This document shows positions 1 to 8,905 of a DNA stretch of 25,725 bases, piece after piece. Source of the stretch: Burkholderiales bacterium. Lineage in GTDB: Bacteria; Pseudomonadota; Gammaproteobacteria; Burkholderiales; Burkholderiaceae_C. Made by a program: the position numbers and the translations under genes. Below the pieces are notes generated by a model that saw only the letters and a program-made list of their open reading frames with translations, was not told the DNA's origin and searched no databases. The stretch's first letter is position 1. Every line of letters starts with the position of its first letter. The DNA lies in the NCBI GenBank assembly GCA_025352345.1, contig JANXTP010000212.1, positions 1 to 25,725 on the forward strand. The letters are read 5' to 3'.

Positions 1-2
1 GG

Positions 3-125
3 GGCGAAGTCGACGCGTGGCAGCAGGCGCGCAACGCTGCGCAGCGCACCATCGAGTGGTCGTTCACACGTCAGGACGCTGACCAGAAGCTCAGCCGGCA
101 TTACGTTCCTAAACTTACGTGTTGA
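3..125 (+). CDS. IS630-family transposase, C-terminal end (partial, cut by window start)
   Basis: The frame is open from the first bases and stops at TGA 123-125, giving the last 40 residues of a protein. The residues fit the C-terminal signature of IS630-type DDE transposases: a VDAWQQARNAA stretch, then IEWSFT, then DADQKLSRHYV. The typical family pattern is W-q-x-x-RNaa ... W-x-FT ... DA-x-x-KL-x-x-xY. The catalytic DDE part lies outside the window, so activity cannot be judged. The stop codon is only 4 bp from the batD stop codon on the other strand, so the element lies tail to tail against the Bat operon. Whether it is a whole IS or a remnant is not visible. Confidence 0.8.
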   Translation, partial: GEVDAWQQARNAAQRTIEWSFTRQDADQKLSRHYVPKLTC

Positions 126-129
126 TGTA

Positions 130-1977
130 CTAGCGCTGCGGATCGCTGTACAGGCCGGGCAGTTCCTGCGCCGTCTGCGTCTGCGCACCGCCGCTGTCCA
201 GCGTGGGCAGTGCGCGGGCCAGGGCATCGCCGTTCCAGGCGGTGTCGGCAATGCAGGCGCGATCGAGTTCGCGCAGCAGCGCAGTCAGCGCTGGGTTGTC
301 CAGCCGGCGCGCCAGTGCGTTCAGGCCGACCGGTGCGTCGTGCGGCCAGGTGGCGCGTGCCCAGGCGATCAGCGCGTTGCGGGCGTCTCGGGCGGCGTGG
401 CTGCGGCAGGCCTGCTGGAACGCCGCGCGGGCTTGGGTGGCCAACACCGCGGGCGCCGGGGTGGGTGGCTGCGGGGCCGGATTGCCACCGCCCACGCGAT
501 GGCGGCGGTGCGCCCACGCCCAGGCCCCCAGCGTGCCCAGCCACAGCAGCGCGAAGGCCGCGCTGACCCAGATCCAGTCGACCGCGGCGCTGCCAGTGGA
601 GGGCGTCACGCCCGCCGCGGGATCGGGCGCTGACGCGACTGACGAAGCGGTGGGGGCGGCACCGGACAGCGCCTGTGCTTCCGCAGGCGGCACAGCCGCA
701 CCGCTGTTGCCCGCCGATGCCGCACTGGCTGCGGCGACCACATCCACCGTCACTGCCGGCAGCACCGCCTCGCGGCGCTGGTTGCTCACCACATCCCACC
801 AGGCCAGGCGCATCTCGGGCACCTGGTAGCGGCCGGGCTGGTCGGCGAGCAGCGTGATGTCCTGTTCGCGTTGGCCGACGACGTGGCCGTCTTGCAACTC
901 GTCGCTCCGCTTGGCTTCTTCTGCATGCGCCTTCAGGCCGGGCGGCACAGTCGTCAGCGCCGCGACCAGGTCTGGCAGCTGGCTGGCGGTCTGGCCCACG
1001 GCGGCGATCCGCAGGTGCCGCGTCAGCGGTTCGCCAACGGCAATCACCTTGTCGGCCGGGCCCCAGGCTTCGTCGAGCGTGAGCTGCTGGGCGGGCAGCC
1101 AGTCGCCGCTGCGCCCTGCCGGTGGGCGCGGTTGTGCGACCAGCTTGAGCGCATCGCCGCGCAGCCGCAGCGGCCGCGTGCCATTGAGCCCGCCTTCGAT
1201 CTGCAGCTGGCCGAACAGGCGCTCCAGGATGGGATCGACCTGGCCCTTGTTGACATCGGCCACCTGCGCGTTGAGCACCGGGCCGTCGAGCGCGATCTCA
1301 CCGCTGCGCTGCGGCACCAGCAGGTAGTGGCGGGTGATCACCTGGTACGGCCGCCCGTTGCGTGTTTCCTGCGTGGTCACGTCCTCACCGAGGCGTCGCA
1401 CCAGCAGATCGGCATTGCCGGGCAGATCGAGCGAGGCCTGGTACAGCTTCTTGTCGCTGTACAGCTGCACCTTCAGGCTGACGGCCGACTGCACATACGG
1501 CTGCAGCGAATCCAGGCTGGTGGTCAGGAACACATGGGCGACGCCCTCCGCCGGCACCCCGGCGCCGGCGCCGGACGCAGCGCTACCACCGGCTCCGTTG
1601 GCGGCGACGTTCAGCGCAACGGCGGCCGACGTTTCACCGTCCCAGGTCAGTCGCGGCACCTCGACCAGGCCACTGCGGCGTGGCGCCAGCACCAGCCGCA
1701 CCTGGCGCTGCGACGACATGCTGCCGTTGACGATCTGCAGGCTGTTGCTGGTGCTTTGGCCAAGGATGTCGAAGTCCTTTTTCAGCGGCGCCAGATCGGG
1801 CTCGCTGCTGCCACTGCGATCGCTTTGCAGCGTCAGCTGCACCGACTCGCCGGCGGCCAGCTGGGTGAGGTCGGTCGAGGCGGTGAAGGCGGCCCAGGCG
1901 GGGCCGCACGGCAGGCTGCTGGCGATGAGGAACAAGCCAGCCAGCAGGCTGCGGGCGGGGCATCGACGGGAATTCAT
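130..1977 (-). CDS. batD: BatD-like protein (oxygen-tolerance family)
   Basis: This 615-residue protein has an N-terminal signal peptide (basic start, hydrophobic run, cleavage expected near PAWAA around residue 30). A large extracytoplasmic beta-rich region follows. A low-complexity Ala/Pro/Ser linker leads to one transmembrane helix near residues 468-488 and a cytoplasmic tail of about 125 residues. This is the usual BatD architecture. The family accompanies VWA proteins BatA and BatB and MoxR; its biochemical role is unsettled (stress or aerotolerance, envelope-associated). The start ATG at 1977 overlaps the TGA of the TPR gene in an ATGA, which implies coupled translation as the last gene of the operon. 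The extreme C-terminus lies beside a transposase remnant and may have been altered by insertion. Confidence 0.9.
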   Translation of the reverse strand: MNSRRCPARSLLAGLFLIASSLPCGPAWAAFTASTDLTQLAAGESVQLTLQSDRSGSSEPDLAPLKKDFDILGQSTSNSLQIVNGSMSSQRQVRLVLAPRRSGLVEVPRLTWDGETSAAVALNVAANGAGGSAASGAGAGVPAEGVAHVFLTTSLDSLQPYVQSAVSLKVQLYSDKKLYQASLDLPGNADLLVRRLGEDVTTQETRNGRPYQVITRHYLLVPQRSGEIALDGPVLNAQVADVNKGQVDPILERLFGQLQIEGGLNGTRPLRLRGDALKLVAQPRPPAGRSGDWLPAQQLTLDEAWGPADKVIAVGEPLTRHLRIAAVGQTASQLPDLVAALTTVPPGLKAHAEEAKRSDELQDGHVVGQREQDITLLADQPGRYQVPEMRLAWWDVVSNQRREAVLPAVTVDVVAAASAASAGNSGAAVPPAEAQALSGAAPTASSVASAPDPAAGVTPSTGSAAVDWIWVSAAFALLWLGTLGAWAWAHRRHRVGGGNPAPQPPTPAPAVLATQARAAFQQACRSHAARDARNALIAWARATWPHDAPVGLNALARRLDNPALTALLRELDRACIADTAWNGDALARALPTLDSGGAQTQTAQELPGLYSDPQR

Positions 1978-2870
1978 TGCGCGCTTCCCTGGCGGATCAG
2001 GTGCTGGATCAGGAACTTGCGCCGCAGCAAGCCGCTGGAGTCATCGGGCAACCGTCGCAGCCACTGGTCTTCGGCCAGCTGCTGCTCGGTGCGCGGTGGT
2101 GGCGTGTCACGCCCGGTGCGCAGCCCCGAGCGCGATCGGGTTGCACCCAGCACATCGCGCTCGGCTTGCACGGCGTTGTCTGGGCTGTTGGGGTCGACAC
2201 GGCCGCCGTTCGAGGCGTTCTTGGCGTCGCTGCCGCCGAGAGCACTGGCGCTGTTGTCGACGCTGGTGCCGACACCACCATCGGGCGCGGCCTGACCCGG
2301 GCCATCGGCTCGGCCTGCTTGGGGCTGCGCGGCGGGCTGAGGGCTGCCGCTGTCCCGCGCCTGTGCGCCCTGTGGTGCCTGGCCGCTCGGCCCCGACGCG
2401 GGTTGGGGCGTCGGCTGTGCACCGGCCCCGCCCGCGGTGGGTGAAGCCGATTTGCCCTGCTGCGTCGCGGGGCGCTGCTGCGGTTGCAGCGCCTTGGTGA
2501 CCAGGTCGCGGTTGTGTTGTGCGTCGCGATCGCCTGGGTTCTTGGCCAGCGCTTCGTCGTAAGCCTCCAGGGCTTGCTGCAGGGCGCCGGCCCGCACCAG
2601 CGCATTGCCCCGGTTGTACGGCGCTTCGGGGGCGTCGAGGCCGGCGTAGCTGTCGGCCGCAGCACGGTCATCGCCTGCCTTCAGCTGCGCCCAGGCCTTG
2701 CGGCGCGGGTCGGCGTAGGTCTGCGCAGCGGTGGCGGCACGGCCGGCGCGCAGCTCGGCCTCGCCGCGCTGATCGGGCGTGCGCCACAACGACGACCAGC
2801 CGATGTCGGCCTGCGCCACGGTGGCGCAAAGCAACAAACCGACGCCCAGCCAGCGCGCCTTCACCACCAC
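1974..2870 (-). CDS. TPR-repeat protein of the Bat operon (BatC-like)
   Basis: The protein has about 298 residues with a short N-terminal signal peptide or anchor (WLGVGLLLCATVAQA). A TPR-like helical region spans about residues 35-140; APYNRGNALVRAGALQQALE and the following helix look like TPR motifs. The second half (about residues 150-240) is a low-complexity Gly/Ala/Pro/Gln/Ser stretch, followed by a charged tail ending in RRKFLIQHLIRQG. It probably acts as a scaffold for the Bat complex at the periplasmic face. The start is ambiguous among three consecutive GTG codons (2870, 2867, 2864). The last forms a GTGA overlap with the batB stop and fits the coupling pattern seen elsewhere here. 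The length of the low-complexity tail is probably variable between strains. Confidence 0.85.
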   Translation of the reverse strand: MVVKARWLGVGLLLCATVAQADIGWSSLWRTPDQRGEAELRAGRAATAAQTYADPRRKAWAQLKAGDDRAAADSYAGLDAPEAPYNRGNALVRAGALQQALEAYDEALAKNPGDRDAQHNRDLVTKALQPQQRPATQQGKSASPTAGGAGAQPTPQPASGPSGQAPQGAQARDSGSPQPAAQPQAGRADGPGQAAPDGGVGTSVDNSASALGGSDAKNASNGGRVDPNSPDNAVQAERDVLGATRSRSGLRTGRDTPPPRTEQQLAEDQWLRRLPDDSSGLLRRKFLIQHLIRQGSAQ

Positions 2871-3904
2871 CCCCGTCGCGCCAACAGCGCCGCCAGCAGC
2901 AGCAACGGAGGCAGCAGCCAGACACCGGCGTCGCGCCAGCGTTCTGCCTCCACATCGGACAAGGTCGTGGCGCTGCGGGTTTCATGGGACTGCAGGCTCG
3001 CCAACAGCGCAGGCATCTCGTCGAGCCCGAACACCCGGCCACCGCCGGCGCGGGCCAACTGTTGCAGCAGCGCACGGTCCACGGGCTCGATCGGCGCCAG
3101 CGAATCAGCGGGCGATGTGTCGTTGCCGTCAGCGGTTTGCGCGAGGTTCGCCGGCGGGCTGGATCCAGCCACTGCGGCATTGCCAGCCCCGCCGATCGCC
3201 AGCACATCGACCGTGGTGCTGCGCTCGCGCAAGGACTTGACTGCCGCGGTCGCATCGGTCTGATCGGCATAGCCGTCGGTCAACACGACGACGTGGCCGC
3301 CGCGCGTCGACGAGCGCTCCAGCAGCTGCTGCGCCATCACCAGCGCCGGCCCCAGCTTGTCGCCTGAGCTGGGCATCAGCCCTGGCGCCAGCGGGCCGGT
3401 CAGGCCGCGCACGGTGGCGACGTCGTCGGTCAGCGGGGTCACGGTGTACGGCTCGGCGCTGAATACCACCAGGCCGACGCGGGCGCCCTGGGCCGCGCGC
3501 AGCACGTCTTCGATGGCGTAGCGCGCGCGGGTCACGCGGTTCGGTGCGGCATCCGCTGCCCGCATCGACGGCGACAGGTCGAGCACCAGCACCCAGCCAT
3601 CGGGCGTCGAGTTCGCCGCAGCGGGCTCGCGTTGCCAGGTCGGGCCGGCCAGTGCCAGCACCGCCAGTGTCCAGGCCAATGCCAGCCAGGGCCACGGTGA
3701 GGCCCTTGTCGCGATGCCTGATTCCGGCAGGCGCAGCGCTTCCAGCAGCGGTGCATCAACCAGTGCGGACCAACCGCGGCCGGAGGCGCTCCGCCGAGCC
3801 AGCCAGGCGGCCAGCACGAGCAGCAGCGGCACCGCCAGCAGCCACCCCGGGCGCTCGAAATGAAAGCGGGCCAGCGCGGCCTGCACCTGATCGATCAGCG
3901 CCAT
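2861..3904 (-). CDS. batB: VWA-domain membrane protein BatB
   Basis: The protein has 347 residues. Two N-terminal transmembrane segments (about residues 20-36 and 72-87) precede a von Willebrand factor A domain with a MIDAS motif, DLSPSM at 109-114 (D-x-S-x-S). The later VWA signature VVVLTDGYAD is also present. A C-terminal hydrophobic segment (VWLLPPLLLLAALLA) completes the BatB/BatA layout. The family is thought to bind divalent metal and protein partners, probably under control of MoxR. The ATG at 3904 was chosen because it gives the standard N-terminus and lies 10 bp inside batA. A much longer open frame continues upstream but overlaps batA and DUF4381 and is not coding. Confidence 0.9.
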   Translation of the reverse strand: MALIDQVQAALARFHFERPGWLLAVPLLLVLAAWLARRSASGRGWSALVDAPLLEALRLPESGIATRASPWPWLALAWTLAVLALAGPTWQREPAAANSTPDGWVLVLDLSPSMRAADAAPNRVTRARYAIEDVLRAAQGARVGLVVFSAEPYTVTPLTDDVATVRGLTGPLAPGLMPSSGDKLGPALVMAQQLLERSSTRGGHVVVLTDGYADQTDATAAVKSLRERSTTVDVLAIGGAGNAAVAGSSPPANLAQTADGNDTSPADSLAPIEPVDRALLQQLARAGGGRVFGLDEMPALLASLQSHETRSATTLSDVEAERWRDAGVWLLPPLLLLAALLARRGWW

Positions 3905-4851
3905 CGCGGCTCCCGCAGGGCCACCGTCGGCACGCTCAGCAGCAGCGCCAGCGCCAGCGGCCAGGCAAACCATTCGTCGCTCGGGCGCACCCATCGGTCC
4001 TGTGCCGCAGCGGGCTCCAGCTGGTCCATCAGCGCATAGGCCTGCTGCAGCGCGGTGGCGTCGGTCGCGCGGAAGTAGGCGCCACCGGTCTCGTTCGCGA
4101 TGGCCTTCAGCGTGTCTTCGTCGAGGTCGCTGTCCTCGTCGCTGCCGACACCGATGGTGTAGATGCGCAGGTGCTGCGCGGCGGCCAGACGTGCGGCAGG
4201 CAGCGGTGGCATCTCGCCGGCGTTGCTGCTGCCGTCGGTCAGCAGCACCAGCACGGTCTCGCGGCGGTCGTCCGGTGCGGCGCCCTCGGTGCTGCGCTCG
4301 GCCTGCAGCCGCTTTAAGGCCAGCCCGATCGCGTCGCCGAGTGCGGTGGCCGGGCCGGCCATGCCGATCGACGCCTCGTCGAGGAACTGGTTGATGGTGT
4401 CGAGGTCGGTGCTCAGCGGGGCCTGCAGATAGGGCCGGGTGCCGAACATGATCAGGCCAACCTGGTCGCCATGACGGCGCCGGATGAAGTCGCCCGCCAC
4501 GGCCTTGACGACCTGCAGCCGGCTCATGCGTCCGGCCATGTCCTGCGCGGCCATGGAGCCGGAGGTGTCGACGGCCAGCAGCAGGCGGCGTCCGGTGGCG
4601 GCGACCGGCTGCGGGTCGCCCAGCCACTGCGGGCGTGCGGCGGCGGCCAGCATCAACGCCCAAACCAGCGCGAACAGCAGCAGCCGCCAGCGCGGTGCGC
4701 GTGTTGCCGCGGGTGCCGTGCGCTGCGCAACCTGTGCTGCAAACGGCAGGAACAGCGCTGCTGCATGGGGCCGGGCCGGTGGCAGCCAGCGCGCGAACAG
4801 CCACGGCAGCGGTGCGGCCAGCAGCATCCACGGCCATTCGAGGTGGATCAC
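3895..4851 (-). CDS. batA: VWA-domain membrane protein BatA
   Basis: The protein has 318 residues from the preferred GTG at 4851. The N-terminal segment LEWPWMLLAAPLPWLFARW is typical of BatA, and a second hydrophobic stretch follows near 58-74. The VWA domain carries the MIDAS motif DTSGSM (about 95-100), a conserved threonine loop (GPATALGDAIGLALKRL) and VLVLLTDGSSNAG. A C-terminal transmembrane helix ends the protein. The 4851 GTG overlaps the DUF4381 stop as GTGA and has GAGGG 7 bases upstream, so I prefer it to the in-frame GTG at 4869. It is paired with BatB, and both are expected to sit in the inner membrane with the VWA domain available to MoxR and BatD. Confidence 0.9.
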   Translation of the reverse strand: MIHLEWPWMLLAAPLPWLFARWLPPARPHAAALFLPFAAQVAQRTAPAATRAPRWRLLLFALVWALMLAAAARPQWLGDPQPVAATGRRLLLAVDTSGSMAAQDMAGRMSRLQVVKAVAGDFIRRRHGDQVGLIMFGTRPYLQAPLSTDLDTINQFLDEASIGMAGPATALGDAIGLALKRLQAERSTEGAAPDDRRETVLVLLTDGSSNAGEMPPLPAARLAAAQHLRIYTIGVGSDEDSDLDEDTLKAIANETGGAYFRATDATALQQAYALMDQLEPAAAQDRWVRPSDEWFAWPLALALLLSVPTVALREPRWR

Positions 4852-5342
4852 CGGCTGGCCCTCGCGCACTTGACGAAGGCACGGGCACCATGAAGCCAGC
4901 GCTCGCGATGAGCGGGTGATACGGGCGCATCGGGCGTTGTCGCATCACTGCCATACGCGCATCGCAACAGCGCACGGCCGCTGTCACCGGCCCAGTCGCT
5001 GCCGCCATGGCGAACGACGAAGGCGATCCAGGCCTCGCCGCTGAGCGCAGCCACTGTCTCGCGTCCGTAGCGGGCGATGGCGCAGCGGCGCAGCAGCTGT
5101 TGCAGGCCGCGGGCGAGGGTGGCGTTGTCGGCGGCGGTTTGAAGTTGCGCCAGCTCGCGCAGAGCCGCGCGCTGCCAACGCTTGACCGAAGGCCGCTGCC
5201 GCCGTTGGTGCCACCACATCACCAGCGCGAGGGCCATCAACAACAACCCCATCAGCCCCCACCAGCCGGGCGCCAGCGGCCACCAGCCCAGCGGGGGTGG
5301 CGCATGGTCGGGGGCCAGCTGTTCGAGCAAGGAGGCTGTCAT
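4848..5342 (-). CDS. DUF4381 family membrane protein
   Basis: This 164-residue protein has one clear transmembrane helix (GWWGLMGLLLMALALVMWW, about 26-45) followed by a basic, helical cytoplasmic region. That region has a conserved block around ELAQLQTAADNATLARGLQQLLRR and a GEAWIAFV segment. These features match the DUF4381 family, which is found almost only between DUF58 and BatA genes. No enzymatic motif is visible. The function is unknown; a small assembly or anchoring subunit of the Bat complex is an inference. The ATG at 5342 overlaps the stop of the DUF58 gene by 4 bases (ATGA). Confidence 0.85.
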   Translation of the reverse strand: MTASLLEQLAPDHAPPPLGWWPLAPGWWGLMGLLLMALALVMWWHQRRQRPSVKRWQRAALRELAQLQTAADNATLARGLQQLLRRCAIARYGRETVAALSGEAWIAFVVRHGGSDWAGDSGRALLRCAYGSDATTPDAPVSPAHRERWLHGARAFVKCARASR

Positions 5343-6235
5343 CGTGATTCGCTGATGAAGCGTGGCAGCGTCTGTGCCAAGTCGCCGCCGGTGTCCACGC
5401 GCAGCACCGGTACGCGGTGGCTGCGACTGAGATCGGCGATGCGCCGTTCGCGCTGCGCCCAGGTGGCTGCCCAGGCGGCGCGGCTGGTGGCGCCGTCGAG
5501 GGCCCAGGTCTGGCCAGGCACCCCGACGCGAAACGTGCCGTTCGGCAGGCCGTCCTGTTCCAGCGCATCCGTGAGCCACAGCAGCCGGCATTCGGCGCGC
5601 AGGGCGATCGTTACCAACGCGGTTTCGGTGGCCGCATCGAGGTCGCTGAAGTCGCTGAGCACGAACACCGTGCTACCCGATCGCAGCAACGGGCGCAAGG
5701 TGCTCAGCGCCACGCCCAGACCGCCCGTCGCGGGCGCACCCGGTGCCTGCGGCTGGCCTTGAACCAGCGCTTGCAGCACCGACAGCGCGCCGATGTCGCG
5801 CGAGCGCGGCGGCAGCAGCTGCGGCATGGCGGCGCCTTGGGTCAGCACGGCGCCCAGCCGGTCACCGGCACTACTGGTGACCCAGGCCAGCCAGGCGGCC
5901 GCGCGCAGCAGCAGCGCCGACTTCAGCTGCTGACGGCTGCCGAAGTAGAGGCCGGGGTGCAGGTCGGCGAGCAGCCACACCACCCTCTCGCGCTCTTCGC
6001 GGAACAGCTTGGTGTGCGGCCGGCCGCGCCGCGCGGTGACACGCCAGTCGATGGTGCGGGCGTCGTCGCCCTGGGCATAGGCGCGCACCTCGTCGAATTC
6101 GAGGCCGCGACCGCGGTGAGCGCTGCGGTGCCCGCCCTGCAGCTGCGCCGCCGCCGGATGTCGCAGGTGCATGTCCAGCCCGTGCGCGGCGCCGCGCAGC
6201 GCGACCAGTTCGTCGAGGTCAGGCAGCAGCCCCAT
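5339..6235 (-). CDS. DUF58 domain protein
   Basis: This 298-residue protein carries the DUF58 hallmark at about residues 41-80: RGRGLEFDEVRAYAQGDDAR followed by TIDW, ARRGRPHTK and a FREERER segment. The C-terminal half has a VWA-like fold (VFVLSDFSDLD, with Asp/Ser residues at the metal-site position). DUF58 proteins nearly always follow MoxR ATPases and are taken to be their partners or substrates. The start at ATG 6235 is the first reasonable one downstream of moxR, 13 bp after its stop. A longer open frame upstream overlaps moxR and is rejected. Role: cytoplasmic component of the MoxR/Bat system (inference). Confidence 0.9.
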   Translation of the reverse strand: MGLLPDLDELVALRGAAHGLDMHLRHPAAAQLQGGHRSAHRGRGLEFDEVRAYAQGDDARTIDWRVTARRGRPHTKLFREERERVVWLLADLHPGLYFGSRQQLKSALLLRAAAWLAWVTSSAGDRLGAVLTQGAAMPQLLPPRSRDIGALSVLQALVQGQPQAPGAPATGGLGVALSTLRPLLRSGSTVFVLSDFSDLDAATETALVTIALRAECRLLWLTDALEQDGLPNGTFRVGVPGQTWALDGATSRAAWAATWAQRERRIADLSRSHRVPVLRVDTGGDLAQTLPRFISESR

Positions 6236-6248
6236 CGCCTGCAGCCGG

Positions 6249-7232
<984 letters not shown>

Positions 7233-7409
7233 GGGAAGGTGTCCGGCTGAGGAGTGCTCGCGTGAAGAAGGTGCCAGCGTCTCGACAGACGCGGCAAGGG
7301 CTCGATTCTCAAGCCATGCTGAAGGTTCCCAGGGGGATCTGCGGTACAGCGTGAGGACTGTCCGGTTGGCCCCGTCGATGTTGGAACGGGGAGGGTGGCT
7401 GACGCGCGG
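7233..7409. promoter_or_regulatory. Intergenic region between spt and the moxR operon
   Basis: This 177-bp gap separates the end of the spt operon from the start of the moxR operon, both on the minus strand. It should hold the moxR promoter. Two hairpins are visible: GCGTCT-CGAC-AGACGC at 7277-7292 and CCCCGT/ACGGGG at 7370-7375 and 7386-7391. The second lies about 20 bases past the spt stop. Neither has a T-run, so a Rho-independent terminator is not demonstrated. No convincing -35/-10 pair was found by eye. Confidence 0.35.
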
Positions 7410-8615
7410 TCAGGCCGCCAGCGGGGGTCGCGCTCGTCGGGCGTGCGTGGCCAGGGCGGCAATGATCTGTGTGACGTCGTCGTCGCTTTGCGCGGCGCTC
7501 AGGCTGATGCGCACCAGGCTCAGGCCAGACGGCGTGGCGGGCGGAATCATCAGGTTGGTGTAGATGCCGGCGTCGAGCAGGCTTTGCCACAACGCCAGTG
7601 CCGCGTCGCGTGTGTCGAAGACGATCGCGGCCACCGGGCAAGGCGCTGCCGTGCCGAGCCGGTAGCCCATCTTGTTCAACTCGCCGTACACCCGTTCCGC
7701 ATGGCGCCACAGCCGCGCACGCAGATCGTGGCCATGCAGCACCTTGCGCAGCGCCTGGTGGGTCGCGGCAATCACCGGTGGTGGTGGCGAGGCGGTGAAG
7801 ATGTACGGCCGGCTGACCATGCGCATGAATTCGACCTCGGCATGACGGCCCAGGCAGAAGCCGCCGACGCCGCCCAGGCTCTTCGAGAAGGTGCCGACGA
7901 TGAAATCGACCTCGTCGAGCAGGTCCTGCGCTTCGCAAAGGCCAAGTCCTCTCGGGCCGAACACACCGAAGGAGTGGGCCTCGTCGACCAGCAGCCAAGC
8001 ACCGTGGCGCTTCTTGATCTCGACGATCTCGCGCAGTGGTGCGCGATCGCCAAGCGTGCTGTACAGGCTTTCGACGACGATCAGCGTGCGGCTGGCGGCC
8101 TCGCCCAGGCGCGCCAGGCGGCGATCGAGGTTTTCCAGGTCGTTGTGGCGAAAGCGGATCGTCGTCGCGTGACTGAGTCGGCAGCCATCGTGGATGCTGG
8201 CGTGGCTGTCGGCATCGACAAGCAGGGTGTCGCCCTCGCCAGCCAGGGCCGACAGCGTGCCGAGGTTGGCCTGGTAGCCGGTCGAGAAGACGATGGCCGT
8301 CGGCCAGCCGAATGCGCTGGCCAGCGAATGCTCCAGCGCCCGGTGGCCTGCGTAATTGCCGCTGGCCATGCGTGAGCCGGTGGTGCCGGTGCCCAGCGAT
8401 TCGATCGCTGCGACCGCCGCAGCGCGGCAATCGGCGTCGTAGGTCAGGCCGAGGTAATTGTTGGTGCCGGCGAGGATCACCCGGCGGCCGTTGATCGTGG
8501 CTGAGGTGGCTGAATGCACGTCATCCATCGGCGTGGCGATCGGGGCCACCAGGCTGTTTTCAGCCAGGCTGGCTGCCAAGCCACGCTGAACAGAGAATTT
8601 GTCGAGCAGGCTCAC
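7410..8615 (-). CDS. spt: Serine palmitoyltransferase (alpha-oxoamine synthase family)
   Basis: This 401-residue fold-type I PLP enzyme of the alpha-oxoamine synthase family would condense L-serine with a long acyl thioester to give a 3-keto long-chain base, the first step of sphingolipid synthesis. Visible residues are the PLP lysine K245 in GTFSKSLGG, D211/H214 in VDEAHSFG, and H138 in DADSHAS, which stacks on PLP. The loop TGSRMASGNYAGH (about 79-91) is also typical. The family includes AONS (biotin) and KBL (threonine), so sequence alone is not decisive. Direct linkage to a dedicated ACP and acyl ligase, plus ceramide-synthase and reductase homologues nearby, favours SPT. GTG start at 8615 overlaps the ACP stop as GTGA. 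Probably cytosolic, using acyl-ACP rather than acyl-CoA. Confidence 0.85.
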   Translation of the reverse strand: MSLLDKFSVQRGLAASLAENSLVAPIATPMDDVHSATSATINGRRVILAGTNNYLGLTYDADCRAAAVAAIESLGTGTTGSRMASGNYAGHRALEHSLASAFGWPTAIVFSTGYQANLGTLSALAGEGDTLLVDADSHASIHDGCRLSHATTIRFRHNDLENLDRRLARLGEAASRTLIVVESLYSTLGDRAPLREIVEIKKRHGAWLLVDEAHSFGVFGPRGLGLCEAQDLLDEVDFIVGTFSKSLGGVGGFCLGRHAEVEFMRMVSRPYIFTASPPPPVIAATHQALRKVLHGHDLRARLWRHAERVYGELNKMGYRLGTAAPCPVAAIVFDTRDAALALWQSLLDAGIYTNLMIPPATPSGLSLVRISLSAAQSDDDVTQIIAALATHARRARPPLAA

Positions 8616-8905
8616 GGGGCGCCGTGCTTCAGTTGGACGATGCCCGCACAGAGTTCATCGATGGTGCGCGCCTGGGCCATGGTCTCCACCGGGATCGACA
8701 GGTCGAGCCGGTCCTCTATTTCCATCACCAGGTCCATGACTTCGGCTGAATCCAGGTCAGCTTCTAGCGCCAGATCGGCGTCACCACGGATCCCGGCCGC
8801 ATCAGGACGGATCACGCCCAGTGCTTCCCGGATGGTCGATTCGACCGACGCGCTTGTTTCACTCAAGGAGGGCGATTCCACTGCAGGGCTGGACAATGAA
8901 TTCAC
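8612..8905 (-). CDS. Dedicated acyl carrier protein for sphingolipid synthesis
   Basis: This 97-residue acidic carrier protein has a Ser-rich N-terminal extension of about 20 residues. The carrier fold follows, with the phosphopantetheine serine S53 in EADLDSAEVMDLV. The DSA motif differs from the DSL of the housekeeping AcpP, which suggests a specialised carrier. It is translationally coupled on both sides: its GTG at 8905 forms GTGA with the ligase stop, and its own stop overlaps the spt start. In Caulobacter an ACP next to spt is required for ceramide synthesis; by position this is its counterpart. It would hold the acyl chain delivered by the upstream ligase and pass it to SPT. The Sfp-type transferase at 14251 may activate it (inference). 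Confidence 0.88.
   Translation of the reverse strand: MNSLSSPAVESPSLSETSASVESTIREALGVIRPDAAGIRGDADLALEADLDSAEVMDLVMEIEDRLDLSIPVETMAQARTIDELCAGIVQLKHGAP

Noticed and set aside
871..2295. Long plus-strand open frame (474 codons) opposite batD and the TPR gene
   Set aside because: Its translation is low-complexity and rich in Arg, Gln and His, typical of the antisense of a GC-rich gene; the minus-strand genes have clear domains.
3905..5008. N-terminal extension of BatB
   Set aside because: The extension overlaps batA and DUF4381 entirely and lacks any fold; ATG 3904 gives the normal BatB N-terminus.
7410..8615. Annotation as biotin synthesis AONS (bioF) or KBL
   Set aside because: No biotin or threonine-catabolism genes nearby, while ACP, acyl ligase, ceramide-synthase-like and reductase-like genes favour SPT; family sequence alone cannot exclude it.
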